The translations under genes and the position numbers were made by a program. Source: Alkalimarinus coralli (GTDB lineage: Bacteria; Pseudomonadota; Gammaproteobacteria; Pseudomonadales; Oleiphilaceae). Taken from it: a stretch of DNA of 64,000 bases. The stretch is taken from the NCBI RefSeq assembly GCF_023650515.1, contig NZ_CP096016.1, forward strand, positions 2,008,001 to 2,072,000. The letters run 5' to 3'. Shown one piece after another: positions 55,359 to 64,000 of the stretch (positions within the stretch are counted from its first letter, which is position 1; each line of letters starts with the position of its first letter). The notes under the pieces are model-generated. The model saw only the letters and a list, made by a program, of their open reading frames with translations, was not told where the DNA came from and ran no database searches.

Positions 55359-56324
55359 ATGACGACAAACAAAAAAGCGGACACCATTGACTTTACAAAG
55401 GCAAGATTGGTTTCTACCTACAACGAGCTTGCTAAGCATTTGGCTGATAGCGATGACATTATTTCTCGCCTGACTCGCAGGCTACAAACCACTCTGGATA
55501 TTAAACATATCGTCAACATGTTTGTAGAAGAAGTTGGCAAACTCATTGATTTCGACCAGTTCGAATACAGTTGTGAAACCGCAGGAAGCTACATCACGTC
55601 CGAAAAACGCTCTGCGCATTCGTGCAACTATAAGTTGAAACTCGAGAATGATGATTTGGGCGAAGTTAGCCTTACCCGATCCAAAAAGTTTAAGGAAGAA
55701 GAGCTTGCCATATTGGAAAGGCTCATGGGTACGTTAGTTTTTCCTCTTAAGAATGCCCTAATGTATAAAAGAGCACTTGATGCCGCACTACAGGATTCAC
55801 TCACCGGCTGCGGAAACAAGCGGGCGCTGGATACGGCATTAGCACGAGAGACAGAACTTTCGAGACGCCACAACCATCCGCTATCTGTAATAACCATCGA
55901 TATTGACTACTTTAAAAACATAAACGACCAATATGGTCACGCAGCTGGAGACAATATTTTAAAGCAGTTGGTAGAGTGCATGACCAACTCTGCAAGAAAA
56001 AGCGACTTATGCTTCAGGTGTGGTGGTGAGGAGTTTATAGTACTTCTTAACAAAACCAACGAAGTCGGTGCGAAAATTATTGCTGAGCGACTGAGGCTTG
56101 CAGTGAGCAAAACCCGCTTTGTCCACGGGGATAAAATAATCCCGTTAACAATCAGCCTTGGCACTGCAACATTTATACATGACGAAAAGCTTGAGTCACT
56201 TCTGGAAAGGTCTGACAAAGCGCTATATGAAGCCAAAAACGCAGGCAGAAATAGGGTCGTGTCTGCTGAATCCCCAATCAGGCAGAATATGACGAATGGA
56301 GAAACCAATCATTTAACTGCCTAG
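55359..56324 (+). CDS. Soluble diguanylate cyclase (GAF-like plus GGDEF)
   Basis: A 321-residue protein from the ATG at 55359, which has GGGAG before it; an in-frame TTG at 55275 is less likely. An N-terminal GAF-like sensory region (about 30-150) leads to the GGDEF domain: LQDSLTGCGNKRALDTALAR, ITIDIDYFKNINDQYGHAAG and active-site RCGGEEFIVLL. The RxxD inhibitory site has RKSD at the right distance (RKSDLCFRCGGEEF). No membrane helix. Confidence 0.9.
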   Translation: MTTNKKADTIDFTKARLVSTYNELAKHLADSDDIISRLTRRLQTTLDIKHIVNMFVEEVGKLIDFDQFEYSCETAGSYITSEKRSAHSCNYKLKLENDDLGEVSLTRSKKFKEEELAILERLMGTLVFPLKNALMYKRALDAALQDSLTGCGNKRALDTALARETELSRRHNHPLSVITIDIDYFKNINDQYGHAAGDNILKQLVECMTNSARKSDLCFRCGGEEFIVLLNKTNEVGAKIIAERLRLAVSKTRFVHGDKIIPLTISLGTATFIHDEKLESLLERSDKALYEAKNAGRNRVVSAESPIRQNMTNGETNHLTA

Positions 56325-56334
56325 CAACTAAAAT

Positions 56335-56387
56335 TGCCGGATCAGCTGTGTGGCTTTACTTCACTACAACTAAGAAAAAATCCGGCA
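56335..56387. repeat. Inverted repeat between convergent dgc and rluB genes
   Basis: TGCCGGAT (56335-56342) and ATCCGGCA (56380-56387) are perfect complements 37 bases apart. It lies between two convergent genes and could act in transcription ending; the loop is long. Confidence 0.35.
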
Positions 56388-56424
56388 TTTATAGCGTTTT
56401 TTTGGCTAGCATATCTTGCAAATT

Positions 56425-57408
56425 TTATTTTCGGCGACCCGCAGGGCGCGATGACTTGCGCCTTCCGTCGATAACCGGTTTTGCTTTCTTCTTACTCTGG
56501 CGTTTAAGCTTCTCAATATCTTTCGGCTTCTTCTTAGCGACGGGCTTGGGTTTCAGGCCAACCATTGCGGAGAGGTTATCAGCATCTTTTTGGCCTAACT
56601 CCTCATACTGCCCAACCTTAAGCCTGGAAGGCATAAACATACAGCCAAACCTTACCCGTTTCAGCCGGCTAACAGACACGCCTTGCGAGCCCCAGAGGCG
56701 TCGAACCTCCCTATTTCTACCTTCCATTAGCACGACATGGAACCAGTGATTAAGGCCTGTACCACCTGAATCATGTATATCGGTGAACTTGGCCATTCCG
56801 TCCTCCAACAACACCCCCTGTTTTAAGCGCTCAATCATCTCGTCGTCAACATCGCCCTTAATACGAACGGCATACTCTCGATCAATTTCATAAGAGGGAT
56901 GCATAAGCCTGTTCGCCAACTCTCCGTCAGTGGTAAAGAGCAGCAGACCAGATGTATTTATATCGAGCCTTCCTACTATAATCCAACGCTGCCCTTTCAA
57001 GGGGGGGAGGCGATCAAAAACCGTTGGCCGTCCTTCAGGGTCACTCCTTGTACTTACCTCGCCTTCTGGCTTGTTATAAATTAGAATTCGGCGCGCAGAC
57101 ATATCACCCCGATCCATTTTTACCGGCTTGCCATCTAGCATGATCTTATCGGTAAAAAGTGCCCTGTCGCCCAGCGTCGCAACCTCGCCGTTAATAGAAA
57201 TTCGGCCGGATTTAATCCACGCCTCAACTTCTCGCCGGGACCCTACACCCGCTTGTGACAGGAGCTTCTGTAACCTTTCCCCTGCAAGAGAGTCCGACGA
57301 GGGCTTATTTGATTCATTGTTCGATGAAGACGTATTAGGTGTATCCGATGTCATTTTATTAACCAAAAAGTGTGTAAAGTTAGCAAAGGAGGCGGTCACT
57401 TCCTTCAC
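56425..57408 (-). CDS. rluB: 23S rRNA pseudouridine synthase RluB
   Basis: A 327-residue enzyme (E. coli RluB makes pseudouridine 2605). An S4 RNA-binding domain (ERLQKLLSQAGVGSRREVEA) is followed by the catalytic domain with WIIVGRLDINTSGLLLFTTD (catalytic Asp) and GRNREVRRLWGSQGVSVSRL. The C-terminus is a lysine/arginine-rich tail. The open frame begins with GTG; an ATG at 57354 (MTSDTPNTSS) is the alternative. Follows scpB as in many proteobacteria. Confidence 0.93.
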   Translation of the reverse strand: MKEVTASFANFTHFLVNKMTSDTPNTSSSNNESNKPSSDSLAGERLQKLLSQAGVGSRREVEAWIKSGRISINGEVATLGDRALFTDKIMLDGKPVKMDRGDMSARRILIYNKPEGEVSTRSDPEGRPTVFDRLPPLKGQRWIIVGRLDINTSGLLLFTTDGELANRLMHPSYEIDREYAVRIKGDVDDEMIERLKQGVLLEDGMAKFTDIHDSGGTGLNHWFHVVLMEGRNREVRRLWGSQGVSVSRLKRVRFGCMFMPSRLKVGQYEELGQKDADNLSAMVGLKPKPVAKKKPKDIEKLKRQSKKKAKPVIDGRRKSSRPAGRRK

Positions 57409-57417
57409 TGAGTTCTG

Positions 57418-58155
57418 TTAGTCATTGCTTATATCTGAGCCGGGCTCTAACTCAAAGTGATCTGTCATAGAAGAATTGGCAACGCCCATTTCTTCTGCCT
57501 TGCCATTTTCAGGTGTAACCTGCCGCTTCATTTCAAGACTGATTGCCTCTATATCTCTTATTTCTGATAGTGGAGGCAGTTGATCTAGCCCTTGCAGATT
57601 AAAATAGTCGAGGAACTGTTTGGTCGTTCCATACATCGCAGGCTTACCGGGAACATCCTTATGGCCGACCACTCTGATCCAGCTTCTCTCAACCAGAGTT
57701 TTGATAATATTAGAGCTAACAGCGACGCCCCTAATATCCTCAATGTCACCTCGTGTTATCGGTTGCCTATAGGCAATCAGTGCCAATGTTTCCAGCAATG
57801 CCCTTGAATATCGTTGCGGCCGTTCTTCCCATAATCGACTAACCCAGGGCGCAAAGTCCTGCTTAATCTGGAATCGATAGCCACTGGCTACCTTAACCAG
57901 TTCAAAACCTTTAGTCTCACAATCCGCTGAAATTCCATCAAGAACTTCACGCAGCAACTGTTTCGTAGGCTGCTCGTCATCGCCAAATATGTCAAGCAGA
58001 CGGTCAATATCGAGCGGTTTACCTACTGTTAGCAATACGGCTTCCACAATATTTTTTATACGGACGGCCGATTCTTTTTTACTTTTGGAGACTTTAGTCC
58101 CCGCTTTACTTTTAGAACCGTTAGTTCCTACGGTATCTTGCAGAGAGCTATTCAT
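57418..58155 (-). CDS. scpB: Segregation and condensation protein B
   Basis: A 245-residue protein with two winged-helix domains: IVEAVLLTVGKPLDIDRLLD, YRFQIKQDFAPWVSRLWEER and YSRALLETLALIAYRQPITR then GDIEDIRGVAVSSNIIKTL. It binds ScpA in the SMC complex. Start overlaps the scpA stop by four bases. Confidence 0.95.
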   Translation of the reverse strand: MNSSLQDTVGTNGSKSKAGTKVSKSKKESAVRIKNIVEAVLLTVGKPLDIDRLLDIFGDDEQPTKQLLREVLDGISADCETKGFELVKVASGYRFQIKQDFAPWVSRLWEERPQRYSRALLETLALIAYRQPITRGDIEDIRGVAVSSNIIKTLVERSWIRVVGHKDVPGKPAMYGTTKQFLDYFNLQGLDQLPPLSEIRDIEAISLEMKRQVTPENGKAEEMGVANSSMTDHFELEPGSDISND

Positions 58156-58979
58156 TGAGTTCTCGCTTTGAGGTGTATTGGGCCAAATGACTCGTTTTGA
58201 ATAAGCTCAACTAACTGCTCTTTTATCAATTCCATTATCGCTAAAAAGGTGACAACGACGCCCAAACGGCCTTCTTCAATATTAAAAAGCGACTCAAACG
58301 TTGTAAAACGTTCTCCAGATAGCAGACTCAGTACGTGTGTCATTTTCTCTCGCGTAGATAATGTCTCTTTTTCTATCTGGTGACTTTCGAACATATCTGA
58401 CCTACGCAGCACTTCGCTAAACGCAAGCATTAGCTCCTGCAGTGATAGATCGGGGTGCTTTTTTTGCGTTTTCAACAATGGGGGCTCAACATTACCAATA
58501 TATGTCTCACGCCCGACTCTAGGCAACTCATCCAGGTCTTCGGCTGCTTGCTTAAACCTCTCATATTGCTGTAACCGCCTTATCAGTTCAGCCCTAGGGT
58601 CTTCCTCATCGTCATCATCCCCCTCATGTCTCGGCAGTAACATTCGCGACTTTATTTCCGCCAGCATTGCCGCCATTAACAAATATTCAGCAGCCAGCTC
58701 AAATCTCATGGCCTTCATCAGCGCAATATACTCCATATATTGCTGAGTAATCTGGCTAACATTAACGTTCAGAATATCCATATTCTGACGTCGAATCAGA
58801 TAAAGCAATAAATCAAGCGGGCCTTCAAACGTTTCTAACATCACCTCTAGTGCATCTGGAGGTATATAGAGATCCTGCGGAATTTCAGTGACAGGCTTTC
58901 CATCAACGAAGGCAAAAATCATCTCTTGCTGGATGTGAGGCGCGTCTTCCTCAATATGTTCGTTGATTTCGTGCGACAT
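58152..58979 (-). CDS. scpA: Segregation and condensation protein A (kleisin)
   Basis: A 275-residue kleisin that bridges the SMC heads. LETFEGPLDLLLYLIRRQNM DIL near residue 48-70 is the family signature, followed by YLLMAAMLAEIKSRMLLPR. C-terminal winged helix near 215-270. First gene of the scpA-scpB-rluB run. Confidence 0.95.
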   Translation of the reverse strand: MSHEINEHIEEDAPHIQQEMIFAFVDGKPVTEIPQDLYIPPDALEVMLETFEGPLDLLLYLIRRQNMDILNVNVSQITQQYMEYIALMKAMRFELAAEYLLMAAMLAEIKSRMLLPRHEGDDDDEEDPRAELIRRLQQYERFKQAAEDLDELPRVGRETYIGNVEPPLLKTQKKHPDLSLQELMLAFSEVLRRSDMFESHQIEKETLSTREKMTHVLSLLSGERFTTFESLFNIEEGRLGVVVTFLAIMELIKEQLVELIQNESFGPIHLKARTQ

Positions 58980-59011
58980 TAGATATGCCCTGAATTAATA
59001 ACATTCATTTT

Positions 59012-59089
59012 ATCGGGCGCGGGGCACCCTTACTTCTTTGTCTCCAGACATGTTGCCAAGGTCTTTGTACGAGATGCCCTGCGCCCGAT
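59012..59089. repeat. Long inverted repeat between trpS and scpA
   Basis: Arms ATCGGGCGCGGGGCA (59012-59026) and TGCCCTGCGCCCGAT (59075-59089) pair at 14 of 15 positions, with a 48-nt loop that itself holds an AGAC/GTCT pair. It lies downstream of trpS and upstream of scpA. Possible RNA structure or vestigial repeat; no coding role is clear. Confidence 0.6.
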
Positions 59090-59142
59090 TTCCATCTGAT
59101 TTAATTGCTATCCGGCATTAGTTCCGTCCCACAATCAGAGGT

Positions 59143-60357
59143 TTAGCGATATGATAACCCCATTGCTCGTCGTACTTCTTCCAACGTTGCCTTTGCTGCA
59201 TCGCGCGCTGTTTCGACGCCTTCCGCTATAATTGAGCGGACGAGTTCGGGGTTTTCTTCATACTGTTTGGCACGCTCATGAATCGGTTTTTGCTCTTCCA
59301 ATACCGCATCAATCACCGGTTTCTTGCACTCCAGGCAACCAATTCCTGCACTGCGACACCCTTTCTGAACCCAGTTTTTGGTATCGACATCCGAATATAC
59401 GTCATGCAATTGCCAAACAGGGCATTTGTCCGGGTCTCCGGGGTCAGTAAGCCTTACGCGTTGAGGGTCAGTCTGCATCGTCCTGATTTTCTTAACCACA
59501 CTATCTGACTCTTCTCGTAGCCCGATCGTATTTCCGTAAGACTTAGACATTTTTTGCCCGTCCAAACCAGGCATTTTTGCGGCTGGCGTCAACAAAGGCT
59601 GGGGTTCTGGGAGAATTACCTTTCCGCCACCTTCAATATAACCAAACAACCGCTCTCTATCGCCAAGCGATATATTCTGCTGCTCTTTAATCAACGCTCT
59701 CGCTGTTTCTAACGCCTCTTCATCACCCTGCTCGAGAAAACGTTTTCTCAACGAGCGGTAGATTTTGGCATTCTTCTTACCCATTTTTTGAATCGCGGAC
59801 TCTGCTTGCTCTTCGAACCCAACATCCTTGCCGTACAAGTGGTTAAAGCGACGCGCGATTTCACGAGTCATTTCTACATGAGAAACCTGATCAGCACCGA
59901 CCGGCACCTGTCCCGCGCGGTATATCAAAATGTCGGCGCTCTGAAGCAACGGATACCCCAAAAAACCGTAAGTCGCCAGGTCTTTTTCCTTCAGCTTCTC
60001 TTGCTGGTCTTTATAAGTTGGCACCCTTTCAAGCCATCCTAGCGGTGTCATCATTGACAGCAGCAAATGCAACTCCGCATGCTCTGGCACCTTTGACTGA
60101 ATAAACAGCGTTGCTGAACCCGGATTAACACCAGCAGCAAGCCAGTCGATAACCATGTCCCATACGCTTTGTTCGATTATATGAGGATTTTCATAATGAG
60201 TAGTCAATGCATGCCAGTCTGCTACAAAGAAGAAACAATCGAAGTCATGCTGCAATTCAACCCAATTTTTTAGTACACCGTGATAATGCCCAAGATGAAG
60301 TTTACCTGTTGGCCTCATCCCTGATAAAACGCGTTGCTGTGACTCGACGGCACTCAA
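59143..60357 (-). CDS. trpS: Tryptophanyl-tRNA synthetase, long form with Fe-S-type cysteine motif
   Basis: A 404-residue class I synthetase that charges tRNA-Trp. It starts with TTG (GAGGAT before it). HIGH-type motif GKLHLGHYHGVL and KMSKS in GQKMSKSYGNTIG. The C-terminal half is longer than in E. coli and contains C-x21-C-x6-C-x2-C (DKC...GCRSAGIGCLECKK). This closely resembles the cysteine pattern that binds a 4Fe-4S cluster in Thermotoga TrpRS; cluster binding here is inferred. Confidence 0.95.
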   Translation of the reverse strand: MSAVESQQRVLSGMRPTGKLHLGHYHGVLKNWVELQHDFDCFFFVADWHALTTHYENPHIIEQSVWDMVIDWLAAGVNPGSATLFIQSKVPEHAELHLLLSMMTPLGWLERVPTYKDQQEKLKEKDLATYGFLGYPLLQSADILIYRAGQVPVGADQVSHVEMTREIARRFNHLYGKDVGFEEQAESAIQKMGKKNAKIYRSLRKRFLEQGDEEALETARALIKEQQNISLGDRERLFGYIEGGGKVILPEPQPLLTPAAKMPGLDGQKMSKSYGNTIGLREESDSVVKKIRTMQTDPQRVRLTDPGDPDKCPVWQLHDVYSDVDTKNWVQKGCRSAGIGCLECKKPVIDAVLEEQKPIHERAKQYEENPELVRSIIAEGVETARDAAKATLEEVRRAMGLSYR

Positions 60358-60506
60358 TTGTATATCCTCAAACGGTCATATTAGTTTCAAAAATCAATTA
60401 TAAACCAGAAAAGCCCTGACTCCACCCTGCATTTCCCAGAAAGAGCAACATTTGAACGCTATAGACATCGAGTAGGGGGAGGCGTTACAGCCCCCTCCCT
60501 CTCACA

Positions 60507-60537
60507 GAACCGTACGTACGGATCTCGTATACGGCTC
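60507..60537 (-). ncRNA. Group II intron domain V
   Basis: A 31-nt hairpin, slightly shorter than the usual 34 nt, with the lower stem GAGCCGTA/TACGGTTC and the catalytic AGC triad. It identifies the element as a ribozyme rather than a bare reverse transcriptase gene. Confidence 0.75.
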
Positions 60538-60554
60538 ATGTAATCTACTATTCC

Positions 60555-61820
60555 TTAACAATAAGGAACAAGAACCCCTGTCCTTACTTCATTTATCTGA
60601 TATAAGCCGATTTCTTTGAACCAGTTATTAGGCATCGCATAACTTGCCAATGGACTCGCTGCATTTCTCCATGAGTTCATCTTGATGCTCTTAAACGGAG
60701 GTTTGTAGCCCAATTGCTTTAGTCGTCGATGCAGTTTGCCCGGCTTCTTCCACAGTTTCAGCTGTACACTTCTCAACCTTCGTCTTATCCAACCTGATAA
60801 TTGATTTAAGATATATCCTATATTCGCTATTTTAAAATAATTTGCAAACCCTCTTAGCACTGGATTCAGTTCTTTTAGCACCTCGGCTAAGTTCTTTCCT
60901 CCATTGCGCTTGGTAATTTGCTTCACCTTTACTTTCAGTGTCTTGAGTTTCTTTTCTTGGATTCGTGTATAGTTTGTTCCTATCACCACTCCCAAGAATT
61001 TAATCCCATCATCGCTATGCGCAATGTGAGTTTTCCGCTCATTCACTTTTAGCTTAAGTGTCTCTTCTAAAATATGACTCGCTACCTTTAGTGCATTCTT
61101 TGCTGCCGCTTCTGAGCTACAGAGTATCAAGATATCATCGGCGTATCGCACTATTCGGTGCTGACGTCGTTTCATTTCCTGATCAAAGGCATCTAAGTAG
61201 ATATTGGCTAGCAATGGACTGATCACCCCGCCTTGCGGACTTCCCTTGTCGTTGCTTTGCCAACTTGAGCCTATCATCACTCCACTTTTTAGAAACATGT
61301 CTATCAAGTTCAGAATACTGCCATCTGTGATTCGTTTTCGCACTGACTGAATGATTAGATCATGGTCGAGCATGTCGAAGCACTTCGACAGATCCATATC
61401 CACTACGTGTTGACGATGATACTTTCGTATAAACAACGTCGCTTTGCTAATGGCTTGATGACAGCTTCGCCCCTCTCTATACCCATAGCTGGATGGGTGA
61501 AAGTCTGGGTCGAAGATGGGGGTGATGATATTCGATAAACATTGTTGTACGACACGGTCTCGAACCGTGGGAACACCCAGTAGCCGCTTACTTCCATCGT
61601 CCTTGTCGATTTCAACACGTTTTACTGGTTGCGGTTGATACCGCCTCTCTTGTAGTTCGAGTAATAGTTGTTTGAGATTACTTTCCAAGTTTTGTGCAAA
61701 GTCCTGCACGCTCTGCCCGTCTATTCCGGCAGCACCTTTATTCTTCTTCACTCGCTTGAATGCGTCATAGAGTGCCTGCAGTGATAGCAGACGACCATAA
61801 AGACTGTAGTAAACTCTCAC
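60555..61820 (-). CDS. ltrA: Group II intron reverse transcriptase/maturase
   Basis: A 421-residue intron-encoded protein. Reverse transcriptase blocks: NKGAAGIDGQSVQDF, RRYQPQPVKRVEIDKDDGSK RLLGVPTVRDRVVQ, FHPSSYGYREGRSCHQAI, GSPQGGVISPLLANIYL and catalytic RYADDILIL. A maturase (domain X) region follows (about 300-370). There is no HNH endonuclease domain at the C-terminus. It should help splicing and retro-insertion of the intron. Confidence 0.92.
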   Translation of the reverse strand: MRVYYSLYGRLLSLQALYDAFKRVKKNKGAAGIDGQSVQDFAQNLESNLKQLLLELQERRYQPQPVKRVEIDKDDGSKRLLGVPTVRDRVVQQCLSNIITPIFDPDFHPSSYGYREGRSCHQAISKATLFIRKYHRQHVVDMDLSKCFDMLDHDLIIQSVRKRITDGSILNLIDMFLKSGVMIGSSWQSNDKGSPQGGVISPLLANIYLDAFDQEMKRRQHRIVRYADDILILCSSEAAAKNALKVASHILEETLKLKVNERKTHIAHSDDGIKFLGVVIGTNYTRIQEKKLKTLKVKVKQITKRNGGKNLAEVLKELNPVLRGFANYFKIANIGYILNQLSGWIRRRLRSVQLKLWKKPGKLHRRLKQLGYKPPFKSIKMNSWRNAASPLASYAMPNNWFKEIGLYQINEVRTGVLVPYC

Positions 61821-62083
61821 GTTTATTTTCTCATACCACTAGCCGTTAACTGCCTAGATTGTGTTGGGTTTGTTTCATCATCGCGTTAAGTCTTCTAGCT
61901 TGGTTTGACCCAATTTTGTGCAATATGCTTAACCACCTTGTTGCCTCTAATGAAGAGAAATGATTACTCCCCATGACCAGCTCAACAACAATCGCGCCGA
62001 TTTCACTCTTTACCATTGAAGGATGCCCAGCATGTTAATGCCGCTTGTAGTCACACGACCTATTACGTTTCTCTTTTAGTGGT

Positions 62084-62302
62084 TTATAGACCACTTCCCC
62101 CCTTCGCAACTAGCCTGACCTTTTGAATCTTGCTAGCCCCAACAATCATTGCGCTGTTGGTCGGCTTGGTTTTATCCTCCACACCATTACTGGCTTTCAT
62201 CGGCCTAGCCTTCAAAACTACTACGGGTTCATCTGCCACCTCACACTCATACCATTCTTGAGTCACCCCTTGAATAATACGTCCAGTCATTTCCTTTGAC
62301 AT
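62084..62302 (-). CDS. Small ORF inside the intron 5' region
   Basis: A 72-codon frame, MSKEMTGRIIQGVTQEWYEC then EVADEPVVVLKARPMKASNG. I have a memory of similar frames annotated upstream of group II maturases; they may be only readings of ribozyme sequence. No ribosome site is convincing. Listed as a weak possibility. Confidence 0.25.
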   Translation of the reverse strand: MSKEMTGRIIQGVTQEWYECEVADEPVVVLKARPMKASNGVEDKTKPTNSAMIVGASKIQKVRLVAKGGSGL

Positions 62303-62592
62303 GGATACAGTGCCAGGCTTCCCCAGTTACTGCACTGACTCCCTGTTAGAGATCCCACCCTCAAGCACGTTGTTGGTCTGACTAAGTATTGGGCTTCGCG
62401 CTATTTTGGACGCTTACCCACCAACACCGCCGAAACAGGTTACGGTTAGTTGTGTACCTCTAACTTCCTATGGCTTCCTTCAGACCCCACCGTTGGCCAG
62501 TGGCGCCCTTGCCATTCAGATTATCTTCCCCTTAGTCAGGGTGATTCCACTTTCTTTCAAGTGGACGGGTTTGCCAGCTTCGCTGGGCAAAC

Positions 62593-62621
62593 AAAAAAGC
62601 CGTCTCATAATTGAGACGGCT
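62593..62621 (-). terminator. Rho-independent terminator after sucD
   Basis: AGCCGTCTCA (62598-62607) and TGAGACGGCT (62612-62621) form a perfect 10-bp stem with a 4-nt loop. On the minus strand it is followed by six T. It ends the sucCD transcript, 48 bases past sucD. Confidence 0.9.
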
Positions 62622-62668
62622 CTTAAATAACTGCTCCAACCGTTAGTTAGAGCATAGATGCGTTGACA

Positions 62669-63541
62669 CTACCAGCCAGTCACTTCGGCTAATGCCTTAC
62701 CGATATCTGCCAGGCTTTTAACCGTTTTAACACCTGCATCTTCAAGTGCTGCAAACTTCTCAGTAGCTGTACCTTTACCTCCGGCAATGATCGCTCCGGC
62801 GTGCCCCATACGCTTACCCGCTGGAGCAGTAACACCCGCTATATACGACACGACAGGCTTAGTCACATTATGTTTAATATACTCGGCAGCTTCCTCTTCT
62901 GCTGAACCACCGATTTCACCAATCATAACTATCGCTTCAGTCTGCGGGTCATTCTGGAATAACTCCAGAACATCAATGAAACTAGATCCCGGAATAGGAT
63001 CTCCACCAATACCTACACAGGTAGACTGTCCATAACCGTAATCAGTAGTCTGCTTAACGGCTTCATAAGTCAGAGTTCCTGAACGGGAAACAATGCCCAC
63101 TTTACCGGGCAAATGAATATGACCCGGCATAATCCCTATTTTTGACTCTCCAGGCGTTATAACTCCAGGGCAGTTAGGTCCGATTAAACGTACACCCAAC
63201 TCATCGCACTTAACTTTTGCATCAAGCATGTCAAGTGTAGGGATACCTTCTGTAATACAAACGATCAGCTTAATTCCACCATTGGCGGCTTCGAGAATAG
63301 AGTCTTTACAAAAAGGAGCTGGAACATAAATCACAGACGCATCTGCCCCTGTTTGCTCAACCGCCTCTCTTACCGTGTTGAAAACAGGTAGCCCCAAATG
63401 AGTCTGGCCACCTTTGCCTGGCGTAACGCCGCCTACCATATTAGTGCCGTATTCAATAGCCTGCTCAGAGTGGAACGTACCTTGGGCACCGGTAAAGCCC
63501 TGACAGATAACCTTGGTATTCTTGTCGATTAAAACACTCAT
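62669..63541 (-). CDS. sucD: Succinyl-CoA synthetase subunit alpha
   Basis: A 290-residue TCA-cycle enzyme subunit. [20 protein letters not shown] is the CoA-binding start, and the phosphohistidine lies in [20 protein letters not shown]. With SucC it converts succinyl-CoA to succinate with formation of ATP. Its ATG overlaps the sucC stop (TAATG). Confidence 0.97.
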   Translation of the reverse strand: MSVLIDKNTKVICQGFTGAQGTFHSEQAIEYGTNMVGGVTPGKGGQTHLGLPVFNTVREAVEQTGADASVIYVPAPFCKDSILEAANGGIKLIVCITEGIPTLDMLDAKVKCDELGVRLIGPNCPGVITPGESKIGIMPGHIHLPGKVGIVSRSGTLTYEAVKQTTDYGYGQSTCVGIGGDPIPGSSFIDVLELFQNDPQTEAIVMIGEIGGSAEEEAAEYIKHNVTKPVVSYIAGVTAPAGKRMGHAGAIIAGGKGTATEKFAALEDAGVKTVKSLADIGKALAEVTGW

Positions 63542-64000
63542 TATGCTTGGCCCCCTGCTGCCTTAACAACTGAATCAGCGGCATGCTCCAGACTGTCGGC
63601 CGCAATAATGTTTAGTCCGCTGTCTGCCAGCTTCTTAGTACCCAAATCAGCATTGTTACCTTCCAGTCTAACAACGACTGGCACAGCAACACCGACCTCT
63701 TCAACAGCACCGATTATGCCGTCCGCAATAAGGTCACAACGTACAATACCACCGAAGATGTTAACCAGCACCGCTTTAACGCTATCATCAGAGAGGATAA
63801 TTTTAAACGCTTCAGTGACACGCTCTTTGGTCGCACCGCCACCAACGTCAAGGAAGTTAGCAGGCTCTCCACCATGAAGCTTAACTATATCCATGGTTCC
63901 CATCGCCAGACCGGCACCATTAACCATACAGCCAATGTTTCCATCTAATGCGACATAGTTAAGTTCCCACTCTGCTGCTTCTGCTTCACGCGCATCTTCC
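63541..64000 (-). CDS. sucC: Succinyl-CoA synthetase subunit beta (N-terminus beyond window)
   Basis: The C-terminal 152 codons are in the window: [60 protein letters not shown] and [20 protein letters not shown]. These are the grasp domain end and ligase domain of SucC. The frame is open through base 64000. The Met in CMVNGAG is internal, not a start. Confidence 0.96.
   Translation of the reverse strand, partial: EDAREAEAAEWELNYVALDGNIGCMVNGAGLAMGTMDIVKLHGGEPANFLDVGGGATKERVTEAFKIILSDDSVKAVLVNIFGGIVRCDLIADGIIGAVEEVGVAVPVVVRLEGNNADLGTKKLADSGLNIIAADSLEHAADSVVKAAGGQA

Larger units (their letters stand above)
60472..62592 (-). mobile_element. Group II intron with maturase (5' end approximate)
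   Basis: Domain V is visible on the minus strand at 60537-60507, GAGCCGTATACG...CGTACGGTTC with the AGC triad, and a domain VI-like hairpin (GGGGGC/GCCTCCCCC) follows, ending about CCTAC at 60472. A maturase lies at 60555-61820. The part from 61821 to about 62592 is non-coding or poorly coding and is the likely place of domains I-III, but no clear GUGYG start was found there. The hairpin GTTTGCCAGC...GGGCAAAC at 62571-62592 directly touches the sucD terminator. Confidence 0.7.

Noticed and set aside
62406-62630. 74-codon plus-strand ORF near the sucD terminator
   Set aside because: Runs across the intron region and the terminator hairpin, with no family match.

Overview
The window is chromosomal DNA from a free-living, flagellated, probably marine gammaproteobacterium of the Pseudomonadales/Oceanospirillales type. 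Two gene orders familiar from pseudomonads support this: gntR-smc-zipA-ligA (54-47 kb, minus strand) and cheR-cheV-flgA-flgM-flgN (38-42 kb). A bd-type oxidase of the CioAB kind, a TRAP transporter and a singlet-oxygen (sigma/ChrR) cluster fit this lifestyle. I cannot name the species.

Layout. 0-14 kb: partial dnaX; cioAB (cydAB) with a 35-codon membrane ORF in front and an ANR/FNR-like box; a 7TM histidine kinase with an NtrC-type regulator; a Tas-like aldo-keto reductase; a family 3 solute-binding protein; an AcrR-like TetR regulator with a near-perfect AcrR box, leading into a lipoprotein and a TRAP system. 14-15.4 kb: 4.5S SRP RNA (ffs), a diverged RlmJ-like methyltransferase and tRNA-Ser(GGA). 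15.4-25.5 kb: a low-order accessory zone with a frameshifted nucleotidyltransferase, HxlR/hydrolase pair, orphan RelB-type antitoxin, YefM/YoeB toxin-antitoxin pair, small lipoprotein and membrane genes, at least one attC-like element, an IS1182-type remnant, a complete IS3-family element that splits a lipoprotein gene (3-bp TSD), and a complete IS66-family element (8-bp TSD).

25.6-38.2 kb: an acyl-CoA dehydrogenase, then a nine-gene minus-strand operon (photolyase, fatty-acid desaturase, NTF2-like, SDR, FAD oxidoreductase, DUF1365, cyclopropane-fatty-acid-synthase homologue, DUF2878, periplasmic protein) divergent from an ECF sigma factor and its ChrR-type zinc anti-sigma factor. This is the classic photo-oxidative stress set: DNA repair plus membrane-lipid remodelling. 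38.3-44.4 kb: chemotaxis/flagellar genes with a clear sigma-28 promoter before flgM, then a divergent pair made of a membrane diguanylate cyclase and an unusual protein with an MshEN (c-di-GMP-binding) N-terminus joined through a membrane segment to an exported domain.

44.4-64 kb: housekeeping genes ppiA, mnmC, ligA, zipA, smc, gntR, a soluble diguanylate cyclase, rluB, scpB, scpA, trpS (with an Fe-S-type cysteine motif), a group II intron with its maturase, and sucD/sucC (sucC cut by the window end). The most notable candidates for new biology are the MshEN-exported fusion beside a diguanylate cyclase, the small CioAB-linked ORF, the cassette-like zone at 17.6-22.5 kb, and the nested hairpins at 20.6-20.9 kb.
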